Assembly: GCA_963700105.1 (NCBI GenBank)
Contig: CAVOWL010000001.1
Coordinates: 248,001-312,000, forward strand
Source: CAVUWL01 sp963700105
GTDB lineage: Bacteria > Actinomycetota > Thermoleophilia > Solirubrobacterales > 70-9
Length of the DNA: 64,000 nt
Direction: 5' to 3'
Part shown: piece after piece, positions 43,288-53,049 of the stretch
Position numbering within the stretch: the first letter of the stretch is position 1
How the letters are laid out: every line of letters begins with the position of its first letter
Notes under the pieces: model-generated
Databases searched by the model: none
Seen by the model: the letters and a program-made list of their open reading frames with translations, nothing else
Told to the model about the DNA's origin: nothing
Translations under genes and position numbers: made by a program

Positions 43288-45129
43288 GTGGATCGAAACG
43301 AAGACTTTCGGCGTGAGCTCGGCCAGCAGCTGCGAGTGGATTCGGTGCGGGCGAGTGATGCCGCCGGGTCGGGTCACCCGACCTCCTCTATGTCGGCTGC
43401 AGATCTTCTCGCCGTCCTGCTCGACGGACATCTGCGGCTTGATTTCTCTCAACCCGATAACCCGCACAATGACCACCTCATCTTCTCCAAGGGCCACGCC
43501 TCTCCCCTCTACTACTCAATGCTGAAAGCAGTCGGGGCGATCGAGGATGAGGAGCTCCTCACTTTCCGCAAGCTAGGAAGTAGGCTCGAAGGACACCCGA
43601 CGCCGCTACTTCCCTGGGTCGACGTTGCGACCGGTTCGTTGGGCCAGGGCCTTCCGGTCGGCGTTGGCCTAGCGCTTGCTGCACGTCGGCTCGATCAGCT
43701 CTCCTCCCGAATCTGGGTTCTATGCGGTGACAGCGAGATGGCCGAGGGCTCGGTCTGGGAGGCATTCGAGCATGCCTCCCACGAGGATCTTTCGAATCTG
43801 ACCGCGATCATCGACGTGAACCGACTCGGACAGAGCGGAGAGACGATGCATGGCTGGGATCTCGACTCCTATTCGAACCGCGCGCGGGCATTCGGCTGGG
43901 AGGCGATTGAGATCGATGGTCACGATATTGCTGAGATCGAGGGCGCCTACGTTGCCGCCAAAAACGGCGAGCTGCCGACCGCGATTATCGCCCGCACCAG
44001 GAAGGGAAAAGGAGTGACGGCGGTTGAGGACAAGCCCGGAAAGCACGGCAAACCGCTTGAAGATCCCGAGCAGGCAATCGCCGAGCTCGGCGGTCTCCGC
44101 ATCCTTCGGGTCGAGGTCAGTCGCCCCGAGGCGGAGACGGGGCCTCACAAATTTGAGCCCACGGCAATGAAGCGCAGCAGTTGGGAACCGGGCGAGAGCG
44201 CTGCGACCAGAAAAGGCTATGGGGAGGGCCTGTTGGCACTCGGCGCTCGGCGCGGCGACGTCGTGGTCCTCGACGGAGAGGTGTCCAACTCAACTTACAG
44301 CGATGCCTTCAAAGAGCTATATCCCGAGCGCTACTTCGAGATGTACATCGCCGAGCAGCAGATGGTTGCGGCTGCAATCGGGATGCAGATCCGCGGTTGG
44401 CGCCCATTTGCGTCCACCTTTGCTGCTTTCCTCACCCGCGCCCATGATTTCATCCGGATGGCAGCCATCAGTCGTGCCGACATCTGCCTCTGCGGCTCCC
44501 ACGCGGGCGTCTCAATTGGCGAGGACGGCCCTTCCCAAATGGGCCTGGAGGACATTGCGATGCTGCGTGCGGTGCACGGGAGTACCGTGCTTTATCCCTC
44601 CGACGCAAACCAAGCGATTGCCTTGGTTGAGCAGATGGTCGACCGGCGAGGAATCGTCTACATGCGCACCCATCGTGGCACGATGCCGGTGATTTATGAC
44701 GCGGGTGACAACTTTGAAATCGGCGGCAGCCGCATCGTCCTCGATGGGGACGATGTCACCCTGATCGGGGCAGGGGTAACGCTGCATGAGGCGCTGACAG
44801 CGGCAGAGCGACTGTCGGCGGAGGACATCAGCGCACGGGTTATTGATCTCTATTCTGTCAAGCCGATCGACGCGGCGACGTTGACCCGCGCCGCGCAAGA
44901 GACCGCAGGCATCTTGACCGTCGAGGACCATCACCGAGCCGGGGGCCTCGGTGAGGCCGTGCTCTCGACCCTGGCTGCCCATGGCGCATCGACCAAGGTC
45001 AGGTCTCTAGCAGTCGAAGTAATGCCAGGTTCAGGTCGCCCGGCCGAGCTGCTGCGTGAGGCGGAGATCGACGCCGAGGCGATTGTTGCTGCCGCTCGCG
45101 AGCTGGTGCGACCGACAGCAAACGTCTAG
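43288..45129 (+). CDS. tkt: Transketolase
   Basis: A 613-aa thiamine-diphosphate enzyme that transfers two-carbon units between sugar phosphates. ThDP/metal-binding motifs are GDSEMAEGSVWEAFEHAS with IDVNRLGQSG; GHPTSSMSAADLL and the second-domain EQQMVAAAIGMQIRG are also present, followed by a C-terminal domain. It is shorter than E. coli TktA and resembles the compact animal/archaeal-like type. GTG at 43288, with AGGGGGA upstream. Confidence 0.93.
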   Translation: MDRNEDFRRELGQQLRVDSVRASDAAGSGHPTSSMSAADLLAVLLDGHLRLDFSQPDNPHNDHLIFSKGHASPLYYSMLKAVGAIEDEELLTFRKLGSRLEGHPTPLLPWVDVATGSLGQGLPVGVGLALAARRLDQLSSRIWVLCGDSEMAEGSVWEAFEHASHEDLSNLTAIIDVNRLGQSGETMHGWDLDSYSNRARAFGWEAIEIDGHDIAEIEGAYVAAKNGELPTAIIARTRKGKGVTAVEDKPGKHGKPLEDPEQAIAELGGLRILRVEVSRPEAETGPHKFEPTAMKRSSWEPGESAATRKGYGEGLLALGARRGDVVVLDGEVSNSTYSDAFKELYPERYFEMYIAEQQMVAAAIGMQIRGWRPFASTFAAFLTRAHDFIRMAAISRADICLCGSHAGVSIGEDGPSQMGLEDIAMLRAVHGSTVLYPSDANQAIALVEQMVDRRGIVYMRTHRGTMPVIYDAGDNFEIGGSRIVLDGDDVTLIGAGVTLHEALTAAERLSAEDISARVIDLYSVKPIDAATLTRAAQETAGILTVEDHHRAGGLGEAVLSTLAAHGASTKVRSLAVEVMPGSGRPAELLREAEIDAEAIVAAARELVRPTANV

Positions 45130-45173
45130 AGCACACAAGCCTGCGGTTGGCGCAGCGGGGCAGGGTTTGCTTC

Positions 45174-45662
45174 TCATGCATCGGAGCCGCAAATACGCGT
45201 ACGCTCAATCGCCTCGGCGTACCGCCCATGCCGAGTGGTCGAGGTGCGCAGCCCAGTGATTCCATAAGCCTCATCCATTGCCGATGCAAGCGTGCTCTTG
45301 AACGAACGTCCGTGCCAGGCACGGGCTTCACGAGAGCGGCCGAGATGAAGGTGCACGAGCTCATGGAGAAGCGTCTCGAGGATGTCACCAGGGCGAATTC
45401 CGGGGTAGGCGGTGACGGAGACTCGAAACTGACCAGGAACCGCAAAGCCGAGACGATTTGGACGCCGCCGGGCCCTGCGCACCGTGAGTAGCGGACGACG
45501 TGCCGCCAGGGGACCCGCGGCGAACGTCGGGAGTGCTCGCAGCCTCTCAAGCTCTTCCTCCAGGGCGATCCCCGCAACTAGAAAGTCGGAAGAGTCTGGG
45601 CCTGGGGCGGCGAACCGAGCATGGGCAAACTCCGCCGAGCGTCGAGGGACTTTGGTGACCAT
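45174..45662 (-). CDS. SprT-like zinc metallopeptidase domain protein
   Basis: A 162-aa protein with the zinc motif H100-E101-L-V-H104 and a third ligand candidate H117 (RAWHGRSFKSTL), the arrangement of SprT/Spartan-like proteins. It lacks the C-terminal zinc-ribbon cysteines. Substrate unknown. It is convergent with transketolase across 44 bases. Confidence 0.82.
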   Translation of the reverse strand: MVTKVPRRSAEFAHARFAAPGPDSSDFLVAGIALEEELERLRALPTFAAGPLAARRPLLTVRRARRRPNRLGFAVPGQFRVSVTAYPGIRPGDILETLLHELVHLHLGRSREARAWHGRSFKSTLASAMDEAYGITGLRTSTTRHGRYAEAIERTRICGSDA

Positions 45663-45882
45663 CAGGGCTAGTCTTCAAATAACGGCGGATGCCAAAGCTG
45701 TTGAGCTTCGGCAAAGACGGGTCGCGAATCATCTGAGCTTGTCTTCGGCGACGCAGAGCCCCTTGATCGAGCCCAGCCCGATACGTCCAATGTCGCAATT
45801 CACGGCGCGCGTTGAGCCCGCCGCCACCTCTAGCCGCCAATCGCTGCTGGCGGTCGGCTCGATAAGCTGCCACGGCTTACAT

Positions 45883-45954
45883 GGCGGCCATAGTTCAACG
45901 GTAGAACTTCGCGTTGTGGTCGCGACAATGAGGGTTCGATTCCCTCTGGTCGCC
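45883..45954 (+). tRNA. tRNA-His (GTG anticodon)
   Basis: A cloverleaf folds by hand: acceptor GCGGCCA/TGGTCGC, D arm GTTC/GAAC, anticodon stem TCGCG/CGCGA with loop TTGTGGT, and T arm GAGGG/CCCTC with loop TTCGATT. The anticodon is GTG. The extra G(-1) needed by HisRS is encoded at 45883 opposite C73. CCA is not encoded. Confidence 0.95.
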
Positions 45955-46127
45955 CGTCCGATTGGAACGAAAGCCAATCCGATCGATCCCTCGGATTTGC
46001 TCCGCACGCTTGAGGACGGCTCGACTGGATCAAATTGACCCAGCGATCCAAAGCGAACCCTCGTGACTTGCCCGAACGCAGAGCAGACCGGCAACCGACT
46101 GCCCCTGCCGAAGGCGATGGGCGGGCA

Positions 46128-47021
46128 CTAATCGCTGGCGTTGAACTCCCAGATCGCAATTGCGAGCATGATCAGGCCCAGGACTAGGACAGTTGCAACC
46201 TCGACCACGGCCGGCACGGTCCACCCGAACCAGGTGATCCCGGGATCAAGGGCCTGTTTTGCGGCTTCGCTGATGGCGAGCTGGCTGAAGATCAGGCTGC
46301 GCATCGGGGCCACCGCATAGGTGAGAGGGTCGATGCGATTGAGGAAGGCGAGCCAGCCCGGAAGATTGGTGACCGGAAAAAGGGCTCCGGATATGAAAAA
46401 CATCGGCGTGATCACCATCTGCATCAGGCCCATGAACGACTGCATCGTCTTGACTCGAACCGCCGCCATGACGCCGAACGCGGTGATGCTGAAGGCGAGT
46501 AGCAGCTGCAATAGGAAGACGCCGAGGATCATTAGGGGGTCGTATGGAACGCCAACCGTGCCAGCGAGACAAATCAGGATCACCCCCTGGAGGGCGGCGA
46601 CTGTAGCCCCGCCAAAGCACTTGCCAATTACGATCGAGCTACGCCTGATCGGTGCAACCATCATCTCGCGCAGAAACCCGAACTCGCGGTCCCAAACGAT
46701 CGAGGCCGCCGAGAACATTGCGGTAAACATCACCGAAATACAGAGGATCCCTGGATAGATAAAGGTCTTCAGGTTGACCCCGTGGGTGCTCGCGGATGAG
46801 AGCTGCTGCAAACCAGATCCGAGCACGAACAGGAAAAGGAGCGGCTGGACAAGCGAGGTGACTATCCGCATTCGGTCTTTGGAAAAGCGAATCAACTCGC
46901 GCTGCCAGACGATCTTGATCGCCCGCAACTCACTGGCGAAGCTGCGGGATGGGACCCTGACCGTGACGACCGTTTGCGGCCGATCGTCGGTAACGGCGGA
47001 ACTCTCTATCGGCGTACTCAC
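46128..47021 (-). CDS. ABC-2 type transporter permease (DrrB-like)
   Basis: A 297-aa membrane subunit with six hydrophobic helices and the ABC-2 signature region (MFFISGALFPVTNLPGWLAFL). It works with the ATPase encoded upstream (4-base overlap) as a DrrAB-type exporter, possibly of drugs, lipids or a secondary metabolite. Substrate unknown. The N-terminal ~35 residues are cytoplasmic. Confidence 0.92.
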   Translation of the reverse strand: MSTPIESSAVTDDRPQTVVTVRVPSRSFASELRAIKIVWQRELIRFSKDRMRIVTSLVQPLLFLFVLGSGLQQLSSASTHGVNLKTFIYPGILCISVMFTAMFSAASIVWDREFGFLREMMVAPIRRSSIVIGKCFGGATVAALQGVILICLAGTVGVPYDPLMILGVFLLQLLLAFSITAFGVMAAVRVKTMQSFMGLMQMVITPMFFISGALFPVTNLPGWLAFLNRIDPLTYAVAPMRSLIFSQLAISEAAKQALDPGITWFGWTVPAVVEVATVLVLGLIMLAIAIWEFNASD

Positions 47022-48004
47022 CTCCGCGTCCCAGAGATCATCTGCATCGCGATCCGATTGGCAACTTTGCTCCCAGGCTCTTCGGCGTCTCGAATCGTCG
47101 AGCCCGTGTAGGACATGAAGACGTCATCAAGAGTCGGCCGGGATAGGCTGACAGAGCGGATCGAAATCCCCAGCTCGGCGAACAGTCGGGGGACGAACTC
47201 CTCACCGTCGGGAACGGCAAAGGAAACCGCCCCCTCAGATATTTGAGCCTCGATCCCAAAGCGCTTCCCAATCGCCTCAATGGCCGCTCCATCGTCATCG
47301 GTCTCGATTCGAATCCGATCGGCGCCGACCAGCTCCTTGAGCGCCTCGGGCGAATCGAGCGCCACGATCTCGCCGTGATCCATGATCGCGATCCGACCGC
47401 AGAACTCGGCCTCATCCATGTAGTGGGTGGTCATGAAGATCGTGATTTCCTCGCTCTCTTGAAGCTGGCGGATGTAGCCCCAAATCGAGCTGCGAGTTTG
47501 TGGATCGAGCCCGATCGTCGGCTCATCTAGAAAGAGCACCCGCGGGGAGTGCATCAGACCCCGGGCGATCTCAAGGCGCCGGCGCATTCCCCCGGAGAAC
47601 GTGAGCACTTGCGCCTTTCGCCTCTGCCACAGTCCGACCATCTCCAAGACTTGGCGCATACGTGATCTGACGAGCTGTTTCTCGACACCGTAGAGCTCGG
47701 CATGCAAGCGCAAGTTCTGCTCTGCGCTGAGGTAGCCGTCGAGGGTTGGATCTTGGAAAACGAGGCCGATGTGGCGCCGCACATCATCGCGCTCGGTGAC
47801 CACGTCAAAGCCGGCAACGCTGGCCGCTCCACCACTGGGCGTCGTCAGCGTGCAGAGCATGTTGATCGTTGTCGTCTTACCGGCCCCATTGGGTCCGAGG
47901 AAGCCGAACACCTCACCGCTCGCAACCTCGAAGCTGACGCCGCGGACCGCATCGATCTGATCAAAGGATTTGCTCAGGTTGCGAACCGAGATGGCAGTTG
48001 TCAT
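47018..48004 (-). CDS. ABC transporter ATP-binding protein (DrrA-like)
   Basis: A 328-aa ATPase: Walker A FLGPNGAGKTTT, Q-loop VFQDPTLD, signature FSGGMRRRLEIARGL (an LSGGQ variant usual for DrrA), Walker B VLFLDEPTIGLD, H-loop MTTHYMDEAE. A C-terminal DrrA-type accessory domain ends near DDVFMSYTGSTIRD. First gene of the two-gene exporter. Confidence 0.93.
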   Translation of the reverse strand: MTTAISVRNLSKSFDQIDAVRGVSFEVASGEVFGFLGPNGAGKTTTINMLCTLTTPSGGAASVAGFDVVTERDDVRRHIGLVFQDPTLDGYLSAEQNLRLHAELYGVEKQLVRSRMRQVLEMVGLWQRRKAQVLTFSGGMRRRLEIARGLMHSPRVLFLDEPTIGLDPQTRSSIWGYIRQLQESEEITIFMTTHYMDEAEFCGRIAIMDHGEIVALDSPEALKELVGADRIRIETDDDGAAIEAIGKRFGIEAQISEGAVSFAVPDGEEFVPRLFAELGISIRSVSLSRPTLDDVFMSYTGSTIRDAEEPGSKVANRIAMQMISGTRR

Positions 48005-48039
48005 TGGCCTAAAGCCTACGACCCCGGCAGACCTGGCAC

Positions 48040-48759
48040 TTATGCGCTCGAGGTGGCGACAAGCTGAGCGAAGGCTGAAAAACCAGGCGTGGAGCGGCGC
48101 ACCAGTTCCTTTTCAAGTGACACCGCGGTGCCCCGTAGAGCGCGGAGGCCCTCCTCACCAAGCGCCTCTATTGCCTGTGCCCTCATCTGAGGAACCGAAA
48201 GCCAGGTGTCGATCAGCGCCCAATCAGCCTCTGGATGAAAAAGAAGCCCCCACGCGTTGCCATAGCGAAAGGCCTGGTTCTCCGTCACCGCCGAAGATGC
48301 GAGTCGCTGCGCACCGGCGGGCAGCTCGATCAGGTCACTATGCCAGTGGAGAACTTCCGTACGGGGAAACAAGCCGCCGATGATCGGATCACTCCGATCA
48401 AACACCTCCACTGGCCCAAAGCCGATCTCTGCCCTCTCCCCCGCCCTGACGGGCGCGCCAAGAGCTCGCGCCAAGAGCTGAGCGCCGAGGCAGATACCGA
48501 GCACCGGGCTCCCCTGACTGACAACGGCCGCGAGCCATTCGCGCTCCTCAGCCAGCGCCGGGTGAACATCGGTTCGATCAACGTTCATCGGCCCTCCCAT
48601 CACCAGGACCCCGCCGACTTCTGAGGGGTTAGGGAGCAAGTCCCCTCTGAGGGGGTCGATGATCTCCACTCGGAGCGACCCAAGAGCAGAGAGAATACGG
48701 TGGGGTCCCTCCCAGGATGCGTGTCTCAGCACGAGCAGCAACGGAGTGGGGACGCTCAC
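48040..48759 (-). CDS. Class I glutamine amidotransferase
   Basis: A 239-aa stand-alone GATase1 domain. The catalytic nucleophile C90 is in LGICLGAQLLARALG, and H175/E177 in LLFHPEAD complete the triad. Such GMP-synthase-like proteins hydrolyse glutamine or gamma-glutamyl bonds; no synthase partner is adjacent. It is 35 bases upstream of, and in the same direction as, the exporter ATPase. Confidence 0.9.
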   Translation of the reverse strand: MSVPTPLLLVLRHASWEGPHRILSALGSLRVEIIDPLRGDLLPNPSEVGGVLVMGGPMNVDRTDVHPALAEEREWLAAVVSQGSPVLGICLGAQLLARALGAPVRAGERAEIGFGPVEVFDRSDPIIGGLFPRTEVLHWHSDLIELPAGAQRLASSAVTENQAFRYGNAWGLLFHPEADWALIDTWLSVPQMRAQAIEALGEEGLRALRGTAVSLEKELVRRSTPGFSAFAQLVATSSA

Positions 48760-48783
48760 CTAGCGGAGGCTAGTCGCGATACT

Positions 48784-49041
48784 GTGTTGGCAGTGCTGAC
48801 GCGACGCTCGATAGCTACCTTCGGGCCGGAGTTCCGTGCGGGCACCATAACCGGCGCCCAAGCCCGAGGGGCGGCGGCCGTCGGTGCCTTGGCGCTCGGA
48901 GCTGCGGCGGTAGGCGGATTTGCGATTGGCCGGCTCAGCATTGGACGACTCGCGGTGAGCCGCGCATCGGTCAGAAGACTTGAGGTCGATGAGCTAGAGA
49001 TCGGTCGATTGCAAATCCGCGAGCGCCCGCCACAGGTGTGA
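48784..49041 (+). CDS. Pentad-repeat protein
   Basis: An 85-aa protein with about ten consecutive five-residue units, such as AVGGF, AIGRL, SIGRL, EVDEL and EIGRL. Hydrophobic residues fall at positions 2 and 5 of each unit, so a short beta-helix like those of pentapeptide-repeat proteins is likely, though the canonical A(D/N)LXX form is not met. GTG at 48784 is chosen; the stop overlaps the next start (GTGA). Function unknown. Confidence 0.7.
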   Translation: MLAVLTRRSIATFGPEFRAGTITGAQARGAAAVGALALGAAAVGGFAIGRLSIGRLAVSRASVRRLEVDELEIGRLQIRERPPQV

Positions 49042-50060
49042 GCAGATTCGTAGGCCGGCTGACCGCGGGCGCGGCGATCCTCGCTCTGGTCGTGCTCAGC
49101 GCAAATGCAATCGCCGCTAAGACTGCGGGCGCGAAGCTGAGTGCACTTGGTCCATATCCGAGCATCGGCAGTTGTCCCATTTTCCCCGATCCACCCGCCT
49201 CACTGCCAGGCAACGCGCCGTCGCTACCGAACGAGTCGGCCTGGAACCAGAACATCTCAAAGGCGCCCCTGGATCCTCGCTCCGGCGCCTACATCGCCTA
49301 TATAGATTCCCATGGCGGAAATCACCTACACCCGGATTTCGGGTCCCCCCGTTCCTATGGCTTTCCCTATGCGGTGGTGAACTCGACCCAACCCACCCTG
49401 CCGATCCACTACACCGCATACGGCAGCGAAAGCAGCCCAGGACCATTCCCGATTCCAAAAGCGGCGCCAGTCGAGGGTGGGCAGAGCAGTGATGGAGACC
49501 GCCACGTGCTTGTTATTGATCGCTCGAACTGCATGCTCTATGAGCTCTACCGGGCGTTCTATGTGGGCGGGACCAATCCCCATTGGAATGCCGACTCGGG
49601 GGTGAAATGGAACTTGCGATCGAATGCCCGCCGGCGAGACTCCTGGACCTCCGCTGACGCAGCCGGGCTGCCCATCTTTCCGGGCCTTGCCCGTTACGAC
49701 GAAGCTGCCTCAGGGCAAATTGATCACGCGATCCGTGTCACCTTTGACAGCACTCGCGATGCCTGGATCCACCCGGCCTCTCACTGCGCGGGAGACACGC
49801 TGAACCCGGCTGCGCCGCCAATGGGCCTGCGCCTGCGCCTGCGCCCCGGATACAGCCTTGACAAGTTTGACGCCAGCGCTCGGGCGGTCGCAATCGCGCT
49901 CAAGCATTACGGACTGATCGTCGCCGACAACGGCTCCAACTGGTATCTCGGGGGCACCACGGATAGGCGCTGGAACGACGAAAACCTAAACCAGCTAAAG
50001 CAAATTCCCGGCAGCGCCTTTCAGGTTGTTAAGAGTTCGGCCGGCATCCATCTCTGCTGA
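49038..50060 (+). CDS. Secreted protein of unknown function
   Basis: A 340-aa protein with a signal peptide (RLTAGAAILALVVLSANAIAA). The mature domain is Trp/Asp/Arg-rich with segments DRHVLVIDRSNCMLYELY, SAWNQNI and FPGLARYDE that look like a conserved globular extracellular domain; I recall similar unnamed proteins in other bacteria but cannot give a function. Coupled by a 4-base overlap to the pentad-repeat gene, so the two products may act together. Confidence 0.8.
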   Translation: MSRFVGRLTAGAAILALVVLSANAIAAKTAGAKLSALGPYPSIGSCPIFPDPPASLPGNAPSLPNESAWNQNISKAPLDPRSGAYIAYIDSHGGNHLHPDFGSPRSYGFPYAVVNSTQPTLPIHYTAYGSESSPGPFPIPKAAPVEGGQSSDGDRHVLVIDRSNCMLYELYRAFYVGGTNPHWNADSGVKWNLRSNARRRDSWTSADAAGLPIFPGLARYDEAASGQIDHAIRVTFDSTRDAWIHPASHCAGDTLNPAAPPMGLRLRLRPGYSLDKFDASARAVAIALKHYGLIVADNGSNWYLGGTTDRRWNDENLNQLKQIPGSAFQVVKSSAGIHLC

Positions 50061-50689
50061 ATCGTCGCAGCCCGCTGTGCTTGGGCTGTTGGAGCTCACC
50101 TGCGAACGATGCTGCGGCGGCACCGGCGCAATCCGGATGCGGAGTGCGGTCACCATTCGCTCGATCTTCTTGGTCCCATATGTCAGCGCAATTTGGCCGT
50201 CTGATACGCACCCATTTTTCAGGGGACGCCTGGGGCATCACGCTGCTCACCTCTAAGAGTCCAGACTGGGCGTGGGGAAGGTACTTGCGGTGTCCAAATT
50301 GAGCGTCATCTGGAAAAAACCGTCGCTCTCACTCCCCCGGCGGCGGTTTGGGGCCGCAGACCGCGGGTACCAAGAACCAAGTTGAGGAAACGGCGATAAC
50401 CAGCCGCCCTGAGATCGGACCAATTCTCAGCGGTTACCTCAATCTCAGCGGCGACTGCATCGGTGGTTTTGTCAACGTGGTTGCCCAATATGTCACCCGT
50501 CTTACACGAGTAACTAGAGTTTGCAGCGGTGGGACGGCAAGGCCGAAATCGGCATCAGCAACTATTTATCCCGATCTGCAGGACAAGCAGTCCGCGCCGT
50601 CCTCCACGAGGCGAAGTTCCTTGATTCTTCTCCCCTTAGCCGGTGGCCTCGTCAACCGTTACCGGCTGCCGGAGACCTCACTGCTAAAG
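50061..50689. other. Gene-poor region
   Basis: No convincing gene. A 60-codon minus-strand frame (50306-50488, TTG start, reading GNHVDKTTDAVAAEIEV) has protein-like sequence but no ribosome binding site; it may be a remnant. Confidence 0.5.
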
Positions 50690-51061
50690 CTAGGACTTCG
50701 CCGCGAAGCCGCTGCCTTTCTTTGAAATCCGTTTCTCTGACTGGAGCTTTTTTGCGACCGGATAGAGAGAGGTCCGCTCGACACCGAGCTTCTTGGCAAT
50801 CTCTGTGACGGTTATCCCCGGCTTGTCATTTACCGCTGCGAGGAATTGCTCCGCACGCTGCCCTCTTGCAGCGCGTTTGCCTTTACGGGTCCTTCGGCCT
50901 ATCGTTGACCGTTTGCGGGGCTTGCTTGCTACTGGGATGTCAGTCCCCCCCGAGATGCCGCTGAGGCTAGACAATGCGCCTTGCAACTGTGCGCGCTCCT
51001 GGTCGATCTCGGCAATTGCCTCTTTTATCATTGCCTCTGCTTGCTGCAATCCATTCCGCAT
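50690..51061 (-). CDS. Winged-helix DNA-binding protein
   Basis: A 123-aa protein: an N-terminal helical/coiled-coil segment (LQQAEAMIKEAIAEIDQERA), a very basic linker (KPRKRSTIGRRTRKGKR) and a C-terminal winged helix (GITVTEIAKKLGVERTSLYP, VAKKLQSEKRISKKGSG). It probably binds DNA. ATG at 51061 with AAAGGA upstream. Isolated in a sparse region. Confidence 0.75.
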   Translation of the reverse strand: MRNGLQQAEAMIKEAIAEIDQERAQLQGALSSLSGISGGTDIPVASKPRKRSTIGRRTRKGKRAARGQRAEQFLAAVNDKPGITVTEIAKKLGVERTSLYPVAKKLQSEKRISKKGSGFAAKS

Positions 51062-51788
51062 AGGTATCCTTTCATTGGAGAGCCGAGTTTGACTGAATGC
51101 CGAAGGGACTCTCCTGCCTTCGCTCGCGGATGCAGGTTACAGGTCAAGGACCCTGACGGCAGTGATGTATCGAAACGACGCGCTTTGATTGGAGGGTGAG
51201 AGGCATCGACTGCGCCCTTCGGGCCGCGCAGTCGAGCAGTTAGCACGGTCGAAATTTGAAGACTACTTCCTACTTGCAGTGCAGCAACAGTCAACTGCAC
51301 GCCCAAGCCGCGAAGGCCCGAGAGACGAGTGCGCTGAGGGCCGTCGCAGTCTCGACCGCTCTCGATGGCCCGAACCGAAGGTCCTCACAACCCCGATCCT
51401 TAGGAGCTTCCATGAGTCGCTCGCCAGATTCGTAAACAGCTACACCCTGAAACCGGGTGTCAAGGCCATCGCGACGGCCATCGGGGGCTTATTGATATTC
51501 GGTGAGCAAAGGGGGCGCTTGCGTTCGAATTGCCACAAACTCCATTACGCAGCAATCGGCCCGAAGCTACTGACCCAAACTTTTGCGCAGATGGTGAGGC
51601 AGCGACGCCTCTGCCTTGCAGCAACGGACGCCAAACGGCCGGCATTTCATGGCTTGCAAAGCGCCGGTATTTGAGTCGCGATCAACCAAGCCAACGTAAA
51701 GGCACCCGGCTCTCAGAAGGATCGATCTGACGAGCATCGAAACCGCCGATTTGCGGGGTCCCTATGCTACGGACTTGCATTGCTGCCA
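51062..51788. other. Gene-poor region before tRNA-Arg
   Basis: No supported gene. A 161-codon plus-strand frame (51189-51674) has neither a ribosome binding site nor recognisable motifs and has atypical composition. Confidence 0.5.
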
Positions 51789-51861
51789 CACCCCCGGCTG
51801 GATTCGAACCAGCGACCCACGGCTTAGAAGGCCGTCGCTCTGTCCACTGAGCTACGGGGGC
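51789..51861 (-). tRNA. tRNA-Arg (TCT anticodon)
   Basis: The cloverleaf on the minus strand has acceptor GCCCCCG/CGGGGGT, D arm GCTC/GAGC, anticodon stem ACGGC/GCCGT with loop CTTCTAA, and T arm CTGGTTCGAATCCAG. The anticodon TCT reads AGA/AGG. CCA is not encoded. No duplicated 3' end was seen nearby. Confidence 0.95.
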
Positions 51862-52512
51862 AGATGGGCTAGATTATGGCTCTAGACAGCCGTCTCCTTG
51901 GGATTTGGGCTTGTCCTGGCGGAGTTTGGAAGCTGGATTTACACCCTTGGTGTCCAATCGGGCCCAAACTAAAGCAGCATGAGGATGCCTTCAGGTGTTC
52001 GCCAGATGCCTTCTCGCGCCGTCTCACCGCCTTAGCGTAGACGCGCACCGGGATCGCGGGTCCTCCCAGCCGCCTTGTCCAGCGACAAAATCGGTTGTCA
52101 CCACAGGCAAAGCGAAGCGCCGCTTCCCCTCGATCGCAGCTCTGAGGGGCTGTCCAAACCTCGAGAGCGTGCTACGAGCCTTGTGCACTAACTAAGGTGG
52201 TCCCCGATCTCTGTGTGCTGACTATGCGGCAAGACTCAATAGCTCAGCCATCAGCACCGTGTGCTGCTTGGGCCCGACCCAAGGTACGGCGAAGCGGTGA
52301 CTTCTTGGCCGTTGCCGGGTCGATTCAAGTTCTCGCCCCTGCGCTGTATCTAACCGGGAGCTTCGGTCAGACGACCAGTTCCCAAGGGAGAATTCGTTTC
52401 CAGGCCCGATGCTGGTGCCCTCGATGACTCCAATGTCAATCTTGAGTCCGGTCACGGAGGTGGCGGCTCCCACCCACACGGTGAGCTGTGGGGGCCACCG
52501 ACATCGGTTACT
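51862..52512. other. Gene-poor region after tRNA-Arg
   Basis: No supported gene on either strand; no integrase, transposase or terminal repeat was recognised. Confidence 0.5.
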
Positions 52513-53049
52513 TTGGCACACGGGCTTCTTCGGGATAAGGAGGCGAAGGCAATCAAAGAAGAGGCCGCTGCCGCCGAGGTCGGGCGGCTTAACTCGCTAT
52601 CGAGCGAGGAACTCGCCGCCGAGGTGATGCCCGCGTTAAAACCAGGTGCTGCGCAGTCGAAGGGGCGTTCCGGCAGCAATGCGATGGCCGTGATCCGGTG
52701 GCTCGTGCGCGACTACGCTTACCATCCAAGCCTGAGCCAGCTGGCAGACGAGGTCTTGGTCGCCCTGCGGCGTCTCGCCGCCGTCGGATTACTGAAAGCG
52801 ACCGGCTCTGGCATTGGCACAGGCGTGAACGGCTATTTCCTCTCACGAGCCGGCGAGGAGGCGCTGGCCGATGACTCGGTCAAACAAAAGCTGAGCGCTA
52901 CCGCTAGCCCCTGGGCGATCAAACGCCCGACGAAGTCGGCGATCCGCGCGCGGATGAGAACATACGTCTATACCCGGAATGCGCTGCGACCACTGCGGGA
53001 AGCTCCTCCTCTACTGGCGGGAGATAATCGCAGTGTCCCCAACAGCTGA
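52513..53049 (+). CDS. Hypothetical protein, likely winged-helix type
   Basis: A 178-aa protein. The N-terminal helix (LLRDKEAKAIKEEAAAAEVGRL) leads into SLSSEELAAEVMPALKPG and a domain with HPSLSQLADEVLVALRRLAAVGLL, then GYFLSRAGEEALADDSVKQKL. Small actinobacterial proteins of this form usually end about there; the last ~50 residues here may be read-through into unrelated sequence. TTG start, uncertain. Confidence 0.55.
   Translation: MAHGLLRDKEAKAIKEEAAAAEVGRLNSLSSEELAAEVMPALKPGAAQSKGRSGSNAMAVIRWLVRDYAYHPSLSQLADEVLVALRRLAAVGLLKATGSGIGTGVNGYFLSRAGEEALADDSVKQKLSATASPWAIKRPTKSAIRARMRTYVYTRNALRPLREAPPLLAGDNRSVPNS

Noticed and set aside
51189..51674. 161-codon frame before tRNA-Arg
   Set aside because: No recognisable motif, no ribosome binding site; codon use unlike real genes here.
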